Translations under genes and position numbers: made by a program | NCBI RefSeq assembly: GCF_018604545.1 | Contig: NZ_CP075896.1 | Span: 6,882,001-6,946,000 of the forward strand | DNA: 64,000 nucleotides | Reading direction: 5' to 3' | DNA from: Streptomyces koelreuteriae | Lineage (GTDB): Bacteria > Actinomycetota > Actinomycetes > Streptomycetales > Streptomycetaceae | Shown here: positions 35,015-43,258 of the stretch, piece after piece | Position numbering within the stretch: position 1 is the first letter of the stretch | Layout of the letters: each line of letters starts with the position of its first letter | Notes under the pieces: generated by a model | The model's input: the letters and a program-made list of their open reading frames with translations, nothing else | Told to the model about the DNA's origin: nothing | The model's database searches: none

Positions 35015-35974
35015 TTGCTGAAGTCTGCCCGCAAGCAGGAGAAGGATCCCGAGGGGCGGATGCCCCTCGCGGAGCACCTTCGCGAGCTCCGCAACCGGCT
35101 CGCCAAGGCGATGCTGGCGATCGTCGTCATCACGATCGTCGCCGCCTTCTTCTACAACGACATCATCAACTTGATCACCAAGCCGATCCTCGACTCGGTC
35201 GGCTGTGACAAGACCTTCGAGGAACTCGCCAGGTCGCAGTCCTCCAAGCCGTGTGCGCAGATCACCATCAACGGTCTGATCGCCCCCTTCACGCTGGCAC
35301 TGAAGGTTTCCCTGATGGCCGGTGTCGTGCTGGCCTCGCCGGTCTGGCTCTACCAGCTGTGGGCCTTCGTCGCGCCGGGCCTGCACCGGCACGAGCGGAA
35401 GTACGCGTACGCCTTCGTCGGCACGGGCGCCCCGCTGTTCATCATCGGCGCCTACTTCGCCTACACGGTGCTTCCCACCACCGCGAAGGTGCTCCTCGAA
35501 TTCACCCCGGGCGGCACATCCAACCTTCTCCCGCTGGACGACCTGCTCGACCTGGTCATGCGGATGGTGCTCGTCTTCGGCCTCTCGTTCGAGCTGCCTC
35601 TGCTGCTGGTCATGCTCAACCTCACCGGAGCGCTCACCGGCAAGCGCATGCTCGGCTGGTGGCGCGGCATGATCATGGGCATCACCGTCTTCGCGGCCAT
35701 CGCCACGCCCAGCACCGACCCGCTGACCATGCTCATGCTGGCCGGGCCGATCTGGGTCCTGTACTTCGCGGCCGTCGCGTTCTCCCTGCTCAACGACCGC
35801 CGCCGCAGCCGCCGCGACGCCCTGGGCCCCGACGACGACGAGGCCTCCGAGCTGGATCTCACGCCTGACGACATCGGCGAGATCGAACCCGTGACCACCA
35901 GCCGGGCCGCTCTGCCCGAGCAGGCGACTTCGGACCGCTCGGACCGGGTCAACGGTTATGACGACGTGACCTGA
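35015..35974 (+). CDS. tatC: Twin-arginine translocase subunit TatC
   Basis: A 319-residue six-helix membrane protein that recognises the twin-arginine signal. The conserved N-terminal cytosolic segment GRMPLAEHLRELRNRLAKA and ASPVWLYQLWAFVAPGLHRHERK are intact. The C-terminal tail of about 60 residues is long and charged. The TTG start at 35015 gives MLKSARKQEKDPEG with a GGGAACGTGGG spacing; an internal ATG at 35060 would remove that lead. It follows tatA in one operon. Confidence 0.95.
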   Translation: MLKSARKQEKDPEGRMPLAEHLRELRNRLAKAMLAIVVITIVAAFFYNDIINLITKPILDSVGCDKTFEELARSQSSKPCAQITINGLIAPFTLALKVSLMAGVVLASPVWLYQLWAFVAPGLHRHERKYAYAFVGTGAPLFIIGAYFAYTVLPTTAKVLLEFTPGGTSNLLPLDDLLDLVMRMVLVFGLSFELPLLLVMLNLTGALTGKRMLGWWRGMIMGITVFAAIATPSTDPLTMLMLAGPIWVLYFAAVAFSLLNDRRRSRRDALGPDDDEASELDLTPDDIGEIEPVTTSRAALPEQATSDRSDRVNGYDDVT

Positions 35975-36005
35975 AGATCGGCAGGCAGCTCATAGGGTCG
36001 GTCGC

Positions 36006-36896
36006 GTGACCAGCGAGATCACCCTCTTCGTCAACCCCACCGCGGGCCGCGGCCGGGGCGCCCGCGCGGCGCAGCCGGCCGCTTCCGCTTTGCGGGCGGC
36101 CGGATTCTCGGTGCGTACGGTGCTCGGCGAGGACGCCGCCGACGCCCTGGTGCGCGCCCGTGCCGCCGTCGAGGGCGGCACCGGAGCGCTGATCGCCGTC
36201 GGCGGTGACGGCATGGCCAACCTCGCGCTGCGGGCGGTCGCGGGCACCCGCACCCCGCTCGGCCTGGTCGCCGTCGGCACCGGCAACGACTTCGCCCGCG
36301 CCCTCGGCCTGCCCGTGCGCGAGCCGGCCGCCGCGGGCCGCATGATCGCCGACGCCCTCAAGTGCGGCCGGATCCGCGACATCGACCTCGGCCGGGTCGG
36401 CGACCGCTGGTTCGGCACGGTCCTCGCCTCCGGCTTCGACTCCCGCGTCAACGACCGGGGCAACCGCATGCGCTGGCCCTCGGGCCGCCTCAAGTACGAC
36501 CTGGCGATGATCGCCGAACTCGCCGAGTTCCGGCCCGTCCCGTACCGCATCCGGCTCGACGACGGGGAGCTTCGTGAGATCGAGGCGACTCTGGTGGCCG
36601 TCGGCAACGGCTCGTCGTACGGCGGCGGAATGCGGATCTGCCCCGGCGCCGACCTCACCGACGGGCTGTTCGACATCACCGTGGTCGGGGACTGCAGCCG
36701 CAGGACCCTGCTGCGGGTGTTTCCGAAGGTGTACCGGGGGACCCACGCCGAACATCCGGCGGTGACCGTCATGCGCGCGGCCCGGGTCGAGATCGCCGCC
36801 GAGGGGATCACCGGGTACGCGGACGGGGAGCCGCTCGGCCCGCTGCCGCTGAGCGCGCGCTGCGTGCGCGGGGGCGTGCGCGTCGTCGGCCCCTGA
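36006..36896 (+). CDS. Diacylglycerol/sphingoid kinase-like lipid kinase
   Basis: A 296-residue YegS/DgkB-family enzyme. Family motifs are FVNPTAGRGRGARAA at residues 8-22, AVGGDGMANLA and LGLVAVGTGNDFARAL, which form the ATP and lipid-binding sites. The second domain contains NRMRWPSGRLKYDLAMIAEL. These kinases phosphorylate diacylglycerol or related lipids using ATP; the true substrate is not shown. GTG start with a weak ribosome site, 31 nt after tatC, so it may be the last gene of the tat operon. Confidence 0.9.
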   Translation: MTSEITLFVNPTAGRGRGARAAQPAASALRAAGFSVRTVLGEDAADALVRARAAVEGGTGALIAVGGDGMANLALRAVAGTRTPLGLVAVGTGNDFARALGLPVREPAAAGRMIADALKCGRIRDIDLGRVGDRWFGTVLASGFDSRVNDRGNRMRWPSGRLKYDLAMIAELAEFRPVPYRIRLDDGELREIEATLVAVGNGSSYGGGMRICPGADLTDGLFDITVVGDCSRRTLLRVFPKVYRGTHAEHPAVTVMRAARVEIAAEGITGYADGEPLGPLPLSARCVRGGVRVVGP

Positions 36897-36981
36897 ACTG
36901 CGCCGATCCCCGGTTTCACAGGAATGGATCCGGATAATGATCGTCCTGTTGTCAGTGCGGCCCGGTACGCTCGAAAGCACG

Positions 36982-39786
36982 ATGACAGAGGACCTCTCAC
37001 CGGCCGAGCGGTACGCGGCAGCCCGCAAGCGTGCTGTCGAGCAGGCCACCGCGCTCGCCTCCTTCCGCGAGATGTACGACTTCGGCCTCGACCCCTTCCA
37101 GATCGAGGCCTGCCAGGCGCTCGAGGCGGGCAAGGGCGTCCTGGTCGCCGCACCCACCGGCTCGGGCAAGACGATCGTGGGCGAGTTCGCCGTCCACCTC
37201 GCTCTCCAGCAGGGCAAGAAGTGCTTCTACACGACACCCATCAAGGCGCTGTCGAACCAGAAGTACGCCGACCTGTGCCGCCGCTACGGCACGGACAAGG
37301 TGGGCCTGCTCACCGGCGACAACAGCGTCAACTCCGACGCCCCGGTGGTCGTGATGACCACCGAGGTGCTGCGGAACATGCTGTACGCCGGTTCGCAGAC
37401 CCTCCTGGGCCTCGGCTACGTGGTCATGGACGAGGTGCACTACCTCTCCGACCGGTTCCGGGGCGCCGTCTGGGAAGAAGTGATCATCCACCTCCCCGAG
37501 TCGGTCACGCTCGTGTCGCTGTCGGCGACCGTGTCGAACGCCGAGGAGTTCGGCGACTGGCTCGACACGGTCCGCGGTGACACCGAGGTGATCGTCTCCG
37601 AGCACCGGCCCGTGCCGCTGTTCCAGCACGTGCTCGCCGGGCGGCGGATGTACGACCTGTTCGAGGAGGGCGAGGGCCACAAGAAGGCCGTCAACCCCGA
37701 CCTCACCCGCATGGCGCGCATGGAGGCGAGCCGGCCGTCGTACCAGGACCGCCGCCGTGGCCGGTCCATGCGCGAGGCCGACCGCGAGCGCGACCGCAGA
37801 CAGCGCTCCCGGGTGTGGACGCCGAGCCGGCCCGAGGTCATCGAACGGCTCGACGCCGAGGGGCTGCTGCCCGCCATCACCTTCATCTTCAGCCGTGCCG
37901 CCTGCGAGGCCGCCGTCCAGCAGTGCCTGTACGCGGGCCTCAGGCTCAACGCCGACGAGGCCCGCGGTCGGGTCCGCGCGCTCGTCGAGGAGCGCACGTC
38001 GTCCATCCCGACCGAGGACCTGCATGTCCTCGGGTACTACGAATGGCTGGAGGGCCTGGAGCGCGGCATCGCCGCCCACCACGCGGGGATGCTGCCGACC
38101 TTCAAGGAGGTCGTCGAGGAGCTCTTCGTACGCGGCCTGGTCAAGGCCGTGTTCGCGACCGAGACCCTCGCCCTCGGCATCAACATGCCCGCCCGCTCGG
38201 TGGTGCTGGAGAAGCTCGTCAAGTGGAACGGCGAGCAGCACGCGGACATCACCCCGGGCGAGTACACACAGTTGACGGGGCGTGCGGGGCGACGCGGCAT
38301 CGATGTCGAGGGCCACGCGGTGGTGCTCTGGCAGCGCGGTTCGAGCCCCGAGCACCTCGCCGGTCTGGCCGGGACGCGCACCTACCCGCTGCGCTCCAGC
38401 TTCAGGCCGTCGTACAACATGGCCGTCAACCTGGTCGAGCAGTTCGGCCGGCACCGTTCGCGCGAGCTGCTGGAGACGTCCTTCGCGCAGTTCCAGGCGG
38501 ACAAGTCGGTCGTCGGCATCTCCCGCCAGGTACAGCGCAACGAGGAGGGTCTGGAGGGCTACAAGGCCTCGATGACCTGCCACCTCGGCGACTTCGAGGA
38601 GTACGCGCGGCTGCGCCGCGAACTGAAGGACCGTGAGAACGACCTGGCGCGGCAGGGCGCGGCACAGCGGCGCGCCGAGGCCGCCGTCGCGCTGGAGAAG
38701 CTGAAGCCCGGTGACATCATCCATGTGCCCACCGGCAAGTACGCGGGCCTGGCGCTGGTGCTGGACCCGGGCCTGCCCGCGGGCCGGTCGAACGGCCACC
38801 GGGGCTTCGAGCACCACGACGGGCCGCGCCCGCTGGTGCTGACCGCCGAGCGGCAGGTGAAGCGGCTGGCGTCCATGGACTTCCCGGTGCCGGTCGAGCC
38901 GCTGGAGCGGATGCGGATCCCGAAGTCCTTCAACCCGCGTTCCCCGCAGTCCCGTCGGGACCTCGCCTCCGCGCTGCGCACCAAGGCCGGGCACATCCCG
39001 GCCGACCGGCACCGCAAGCGGCGCTCCCAGGCGGCCGACGACCGCGAGATCGCCCGGCTGCGGACCGAGCTGCGCGCGCACCCCTGCCACGGGTGCGACG
39101 ACCGTGAGGACCACGCCCGTTGGGCCGAGCGCTACCACCGCCTGCTGCGGGACACCGGGCAGCTGGAGCGGCGCATCGAGGGCCGTACGAACACCATCGC
39201 GCGGACCTTCGACCGTATCGTCGCGCTGCTGACCGAGCTCGACTATCTGCGCGCCGACGAGGTCACCGAGCACGGCAAGCGGCTCGCGCGGCTCTACGGC
39301 GAGCTGGACCTGCTCGCCAGCGAGTGCCTGCGCGAGGGCGTCTGGGAAGGGCTCGGTCCGGCCGAACTGGCGGGCTGCGTCTCGGCGTTGGTGTACGAGG
39401 CGCGTGCGGCGGACGACGCGATGGCGCCGAAGCTGCCGTCGGGGAAGGCCAAGGCCGCGCTGGGCGAGATGGTGCGGATCTGGGGGCGGCTGGACGCGCT
39501 GGAGGAGGAGTTCCGGATCACCCAGACCGAGGGTGTCGGGCAGCGTGAGCCGGACCTGGGGTTCGCCTGGGCCGCGTACATGTGGGCCTCCGGGGCGGGG
39601 CTGGACGAGGTGCTGCGCGAGGCGGAGATGCCGGCGGGGGACTTCGTGCGGTGGTGCAAGCAGGTCATCGATGTGCTGGGGCAGATCGCGGCGGCGGCGC
39701 CGCAGGGGTCTTCCGTGGTGAAGAACGCGCGTAAGGCTGTTGATCTGTTGCTGCGGGGGGTTGTCGCCTACTCGTCGGTGGGGTGA
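36982..39786 (+). CDS. helY: HelY/Mtr4-type superfamily 2 helicase
   Basis: A 934-residue DExH-box helicase. Motif I is LVAAPTGSGKTIVGEFAV, motif II is VVMDEVHYLSD, motif III is LSATVSNAEEF, and motif VI is YTQLTGRAGRRGID. A beta-hairpin/KOW-like insert and a C-terminal DSHCT domain (AGCVSALVYEARAADDAM to GDFVRWCKQVIDVLGQIA) match Ski2/Mtr4-like RNA helicases and mycobacterial HelY. It probably unwinds structured RNA or RNA-DNA hybrids. The ATG at 36982 gives MTEDLSPAERY. A candidate terminator follows the stop. Confidence 0.95.
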   Translation: MTEDLSPAERYAAARKRAVEQATALASFREMYDFGLDPFQIEACQALEAGKGVLVAAPTGSGKTIVGEFAVHLALQQGKKCFYTTPIKALSNQKYADLCRRYGTDKVGLLTGDNSVNSDAPVVVMTTEVLRNMLYAGSQTLLGLGYVVMDEVHYLSDRFRGAVWEEVIIHLPESVTLVSLSATVSNAEEFGDWLDTVRGDTEVIVSEHRPVPLFQHVLAGRRMYDLFEEGEGHKKAVNPDLTRMARMEASRPSYQDRRRGRSMREADRERDRRQRSRVWTPSRPEVIERLDAEGLLPAITFIFSRAACEAAVQQCLYAGLRLNADEARGRVRALVEERTSSIPTEDLHVLGYYEWLEGLERGIAAHHAGMLPTFKEVVEELFVRGLVKAVFATETLALGINMPARSVVLEKLVKWNGEQHADITPGEYTQLTGRAGRRGIDVEGHAVVLWQRGSSPEHLAGLAGTRTYPLRSSFRPSYNMAVNLVEQFGRHRSRELLETSFAQFQADKSVVGISRQVQRNEEGLEGYKASMTCHLGDFEEYARLRRELKDRENDLARQGAAQRRAEAAVALEKLKPGDIIHVPTGKYAGLALVLDPGLPAGRSNGHRGFEHHDGPRPLVLTAERQVKRLASMDFPVPVEPLERMRIPKSFNPRSPQSRRDLASALRTKAGHIPADRHRKRRSQAADDREIARLRTELRAHPCHGCDDREDHARWAERYHRLLRDTGQLERRIEGRTNTIARTFDRIVALLTELDYLRADEVTEHGKRLARLYGELDLLASECLREGVWEGLGPAELAGCVSALVYEARAADDAMAPKLPSGKAKAALGEMVRIWGRLDALEEEFRITQTEGVGQREPDLGFAWAAYMWASGAGLDEVLREAEMPAGDFVRWCKQVIDVLGQIAAAAPQGSSVVKNARKAVDLLLRGVVAYSSVG

Positions 39787-39838
39787 TCGTTTGCTGCGCG
39801 GGTGTCCGCCCGGATGTGGTTGCTCGCGCAGTTCCCCG

Positions 39839-39854
39839 CGCCCCTTAAGGGGCG
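39839..39854. repeat. Streptomyces-type CGCCCC-TTAA-GGGGCG palindrome
   Basis: The 16-nt perfect palindrome CGCCCCTTAAGGGGCG within GCAGTTCCCCGCGCCCCTT resembles a short element that I recall from many intergenic positions in Streptomyces chromosomes. It lies 53 nt after the helicase stop. Confidence 0.6.
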
Positions 39855-39866
39855 ATGTTCTGAAGG

Positions 39867-39894
39867 CCACTCACTCGTCACGGTGAGTGGTTTT
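39867..39894 (+). terminator. Terminator after the helicase gene
   Basis: CCACTCAC (39867-39874) pairs with GTGAGTGG (39883-39890), directly followed by TTTT. The shape is that of a rho-independent terminator. Confidence 0.7.
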
Positions 39895-39901
39895 CGTATG
39901 C

Positions 39902-39921
39902 CCGTACGTCGTTACGTACGG
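39902..39921. promoter_or_regulatory. Inverted repeat CCGTACGT-cgtt-ACGTACGG
   Basis: A perfect 8-bp inverted repeat with a 4-nt spacer in the upstream region of the conservon. It could be an operator or a second hairpin of the terminator; its position about 200 nt before cvnA leaves both open. Confidence 0.45.
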
Positions 39922-40116
39922 CATTCGAATGATCTCGCAGCGTGTAAACGACCGAGCGTACTATCCCCTCGCGTCCGGTTTCCGGTGGATGCCGAATATG
40001 ACACGGCGATGATCCGGTCGGACTAAGCTCGCCCGCAGCGCACCGGCTTGAGATGAATTCGTGCGCTTGTTCCCCAATTGTGCGGAACTCCAGCCGACTC
40101 CTGTCAGAAGGCCTAC

Positions 40117-41760
40117 ATGGTGAGTGTTCAATCCCCTCCCGTTCGCCGTGAACTTCCCTACGCGCGCGTGCTGTTGCTGCCGGCCATAGCGATGGCCGCG
40201 GCGTCCGGAACCGCCGTCGCCCTGGTGACGGAGTCGGCCCGGCTCGCCGTCGGCTGGTGCGGCGGCCTCGCCACCGCGCTGGTGATCGCGACGGCAGCCG
40301 AGGCGGTCCGCCGCGGCCGTGCCCTGCGGAACCAGCGTGCCGAGCACGCCCGTCACAGCGCGTATCTGGAACAGCGGATCGCCGGCCACGAGCACGAACT
40401 GGTCCGCTTCACACGGGAGATCGTCCCCGCCGCGCTCGACCTGCTGCGCACCGGAGAGTCCCCCAGGGAGGTGATCCGCAAGCTCGGCCTGGCCAACCCC
40501 GCCTACCGCGACCTCCCCGCGCCGGAGGTCGAGACGCTGCTGACGGTGCTCAGGATCGTCGACCACGAAGTGACCATGCGTGACGCCGCCGCTCGCTCCT
40601 TCGTCACGGTCGCCCGCCGCGTCCAGGCGATCGCCCACCAGCAGGCCGAGGAACTCCGGGAGATGGAGGAGGACCACGGCCGCAACCCCGAGGTCTTCGA
40701 CGACCTGCTGCGCATCGACCACGGCAACGCGCTGATCGGCCGCCTCGCCGACTCCGTCTCCGTCCTCGGCGGCGGACGCCCCGGCCGGCAGTGGCCCGAG
40801 CCGGTGTCCCTGTACAGCACGCTGCGCGGCGCCATGTCCCGCATCCTGGAGTACCGGCGCATCCAGCTGTCCTCCATCGCCAAGATCAGCGTCAAGGGCA
40901 TCTACGTCGAGCCCGTCATCCACGCCGCCGCCGAACTCCTCGACAACGCCACGCGCTACTCGCCGCCGCAGACCAAGGTGCACGTCACCGCCACCGAGGT
41001 GCAGACCGGCGTCTGCATCGAGATCGAGGACGGCGGTGTCAACCTCAACGAGGAGGCACGGGCCCGGATCGAGGGCATGCTGGAGGCGGCAAAGGCGGGC
41101 GTCGACCTCCAGGACATCGGTGAGCACCCGCGACTGGGCCTGGCCGTCGTCGGCCGCCTCTGCACGGCGTACAACATGCAGGTCTCGCTACGGGCCTCCG
41201 CGTACGGCGGCGTCCGCGCCATCCTCATCGTGCCGAGCGAGATGATCACCCACGAGCCCGGCGTCGGACTCGCCCACGGCATCGGCGCCACCGGCATCCC
41301 CATGACGGTCGGCATCCCCGAGGGCCCCAAGCGCGCACCCAAGAGGCGGCGCCCCACCATGCCGAAGATCCCCGCGACGGTCTCCCTTGAGGACGACGAC
41401 GTCCCCGAGGTGACGGAGTGGACGACGAACGGTCTGCCGCAGCGCCGCAGCCGGGTGAAGACGCCGCTCGCCGAGCGGCTCGCCCAGCAGGCCGCCAACG
41501 AGAAGGCCGACCGGGAGGCCGCCGAACGGGGCGAGTACAACCCCTGGGCGGCGATGTCGGAGCCCGAGACCAAGCCCCTGCGCGACATGTCGGCCCCCGA
41601 CGCCCCCGGCAAGGGCCTCGAGGCCTTCTGGGAGGGACTCAAGCAGGGCATCGAACCCGGCACGCACCCGACCGACTTCATCCGGAACCCGACCAAGTAC
41701 CTGCACCTGATCAACGACCCGGCCCCCAGCGAGGCCGACGACGAGGGGGACCTCAAGTGA
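40117..41760 (+). CDS. cvnA9: Conservon sensor-kinase-like membrane protein CvnA
   Basis: A 547-residue protein with two transmembrane helices near residues 17-37 and 44-61 and a cytoplasmic HATPase domain: N-box ELLDNATRYSPPQTK, G1-box IEIEDGGVNLNEEA and G2-like LGLAVVGRL. No clear phosphoacceptor His box is seen, as in other CvnA proteins. The C terminus is a long disordered tail. In S. coelicolor the cvn9 (rarABCDE) set controls aerial growth and antibiotic production, with the Cvn proteins forming a membrane complex resembling a eukaryotic G-protein system. The ATG at 40117 follows AGAAGG. Confidence 0.93.
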   Translation: MVSVQSPPVRRELPYARVLLLPAIAMAAASGTAVALVTESARLAVGWCGGLATALVIATAAEAVRRGRALRNQRAEHARHSAYLEQRIAGHEHELVRFTREIVPAALDLLRTGESPREVIRKLGLANPAYRDLPAPEVETLLTVLRIVDHEVTMRDAAARSFVTVARRVQAIAHQQAEELREMEEDHGRNPEVFDDLLRIDHGNALIGRLADSVSVLGGGRPGRQWPEPVSLYSTLRGAMSRILEYRRIQLSSIAKISVKGIYVEPVIHAAAELLDNATRYSPPQTKVHVTATEVQTGVCIEIEDGGVNLNEEARARIEGMLEAAKAGVDLQDIGEHPRLGLAVVGRLCTAYNMQVSLRASAYGGVRAILIVPSEMITHEPGVGLAHGIGATGIPMTVGIPEGPKRAPKRRRPTMPKIPATVSLEDDDVPEVTEWTTNGLPQRRSRVKTPLAERLAQQAANEKADREAAERGEYNPWAAMSEPETKPLRDMSAPDAPGKGLEAFWEGLKQGIEPGTHPTDFIRNPTKYLHLINDPAPSEADDEGDLK

Positions 41761-42164
41761 TCCAGCAGCGAGGCAACTTCGACTGGATGCTCAAGCAACT
41801 CGCCGACGGCGTGCCGGGCATCGAGATGATCGTGGTGCTCTCGGCCGACGGACTGCGCATCGCCCGCCACGGCGGCGAGCCCGACGCGGCCGACCGGGTC
41901 GCCGCGGCCTGCGCCGGCCTGCAGTCCCTCGCGGGCAGCATCTGCCAGGAACTCACGGTCGGCGACGGCGAGATGAAGCTCGTCATGATCGAGATCGACC
42001 GCGGCTACTTCTATCTGATGAACGCCGGAGCCAACGCCTTCCTCGCGGTGCTCTCCGACGTGCGGTGCGAACCGGGCCGGATGAGCGCGATGATGCGCGA
42101 CCTCGTCGTCCGGATCGGCGGTCATCTGACCAGTCCGCCCCGGCGCAACGGGCAGATCGTATGA
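41757..42164 (+). CDS. cvnB9: Roadblock/LC7-domain protein CvnB
   Basis: A 135-residue roadblock/LC7 protein (FDWMLKQLADGVPGIEMIVVLSADGLRIA to ANAFLAVLSDVRCEPGRMSAMMRDLVVRIGGHL). Members act as regulators or GAP-like partners of small GTPases such as CvnD. The GTG start overlaps the cvnA stop (GTGA), indicating translational coupling. Confidence 0.93.
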   Translation: MIQQRGNFDWMLKQLADGVPGIEMIVVLSADGLRIARHGGEPDAADRVAAACAGLQSLAGSICQELTVGDGEMKLVMIEIDRGYFYLMNAGANAFLAVLSDVRCEPGRMSAMMRDLVVRIGGHLTSPPRRNGQIV

Positions 42165-42562
42165 CGCCTCCGCAACGCCAGCGGCGCGACCCCACCACCC
42201 CGGAACCGCCCCCGCAGCAGGACGGCGAGGGCAAGCCCAGGAACCCGGAGCGGATGTACGTGGTGGCGGGCCCCGACGGCGAACGGGCCGAGCTCGACCT
42301 GGTCACGTTAATCGTGGCGCGTGCCGAAGACCCGCCGCCTTCCGCCTCCCCCGAGCAGGCGGCGCTGCTCCGGCTCTGCGCCGCCCCCCTGTCCGTGGCC
42401 GAGCTGTCGGCCTACCTCAACCTGCCGTTCAGTGCGATGGGCGTGCTGCTCACCGAGCTGCTGACGGCGGAACTGGTGCAGGCGCGCGCCCCGATCGTGC
42501 GCCGGTCACGCACCGACCGTTCCCTCCTCGAAGCGGTGATGAATGGACTTCAAAGGCTCTGA
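42161..42562 (+). CDS. cvnC9: DUF742 protein CvnC
   Basis: A 133-residue DUF742 protein. After a Pro/Gln-rich start come RMYVVAGPDGERAELDLVTLIVA and LSVAELSAYLNLPFSAMGVLLTELLTAELV, a winged-helix-like region. Its exact job is unknown; it belongs to the CvnABCD complex. Starts with an ATGA overlap on cvnB and ends 20 nt inside cvnD. Confidence 0.92.
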   Translation: MTPPQRQRRDPTTPEPPPQQDGEGKPRNPERMYVVAGPDGERAELDLVTLIVARAEDPPPSASPEQAALLRLCAAPLSVAELSAYLNLPFSAMGVLLTELLTAELVQARAPIVRRSRTDRSLLEAVMNGLQRL

Positions 42563-43163
42563 CACCATCCCGGGCCCCCGGGCCGAGGACCAGTTGCCCC
42601 ACACGGCACAGTCCGCGGCCAAGATCGTGATCGTGGGTGGCTTCGGCGTCGGCAAGACCACCATGGTCGGCTCGGTCAGCGAGATCACACCGCTGACCAC
42701 CGAGGAGACCATGACGCAGGCCGGCATCGGTGTCGACGACAACTTCGGCTCCGCGTCCAAGACGGCCACCACCGTCGCCATGGACTTCGGCCGCATCAGC
42801 ATCACCGACCAACTGGTGCTCTACCTCTTCGGCACACCCGGCCAGCAGCGCTTCTGGTTCCTGTGGAACGGCCTCTTCGAGGGCGCGCTCGGTGCGGTGG
42901 TGCTGGTCGACACCCGTCGGCTGGAGGTCAGCTTCGATGTCATGGGACGCCTGGAGGACCGCGGCGTGCCGTTCGTCGTCGCGGTCAACTCCTTCCCGGA
43001 CGCGCCCCGTTACGACCTCGAGGAGCTGCGCACGGCCCTCGACATCACCCCGGACATCCCGATCATGGAGTGCGACGTACGCCGCCGGGCCTCCAGCCGT
43101 GACGTCCTGATGACCCTCATGCGCTTCCTGCACTCGCTCGCCATGACGGGCGCGCGCCGCTGA
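42543..43163 (+). CDS. cvnD9: Conservon GTPase CvnD
   Basis: A 206-residue Ras-like GTP-binding protein (DUF-type conservon GTPase). P-loop GGFGVGKTT at residues 32-40, switch II LFGTPGQQRFWFLWNG and an NKxD-like position replaced by VAVNSFPDAPRYD. It should switch the conservon complex between states, as shown for cvn9 homologues. The ATG lies inside the cvnC end. Confidence 0.94.
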   Translation: MDFKGSDTIPGPRAEDQLPHTAQSAAKIVIVGGFGVGKTTMVGSVSEITPLTTEETMTQAGIGVDDNFGSASKTATTVAMDFGRISITDQLVLYLFGTPGQQRFWFLWNGLFEGALGAVVLVDTRRLEVSFDVMGRLEDRGVPFVVAVNSFPDAPRYDLEELRTALDITPDIPIMECDVRRRASSRDVLMTLMRFLHSLAMTGARR

Positions 43164-43258
43164 TCCCGCGCCCGCCCGTCCCTGTTCGTACCTGTTCGAC
43201 CCACCCCCACATTCCCCCCCCAGACACCTGGATTCACTTCAGTTTCGGAGCGACCACT

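Larger units (their letters stand above)
39787..40116. other. Intergenic region before the conservon
   Basis: About 330 nt with no gene. It contains the short palindrome at 39839-39854, the terminator-like hairpin at 39867-39894 and the inverted repeat at 39902-39921, listed separately. The remaining 190 nt, with AT-richer patches such as GTGTAAACGACC and TACTATCCCC, is the likely promoter area of cvnA. Confidence 0.5.

Noticed and set aside
36997..39870. Minus-strand open frame of 957 codons opposite the helicase gene
   Set aside because: Shadow of helY; no motif and no ribosome site.
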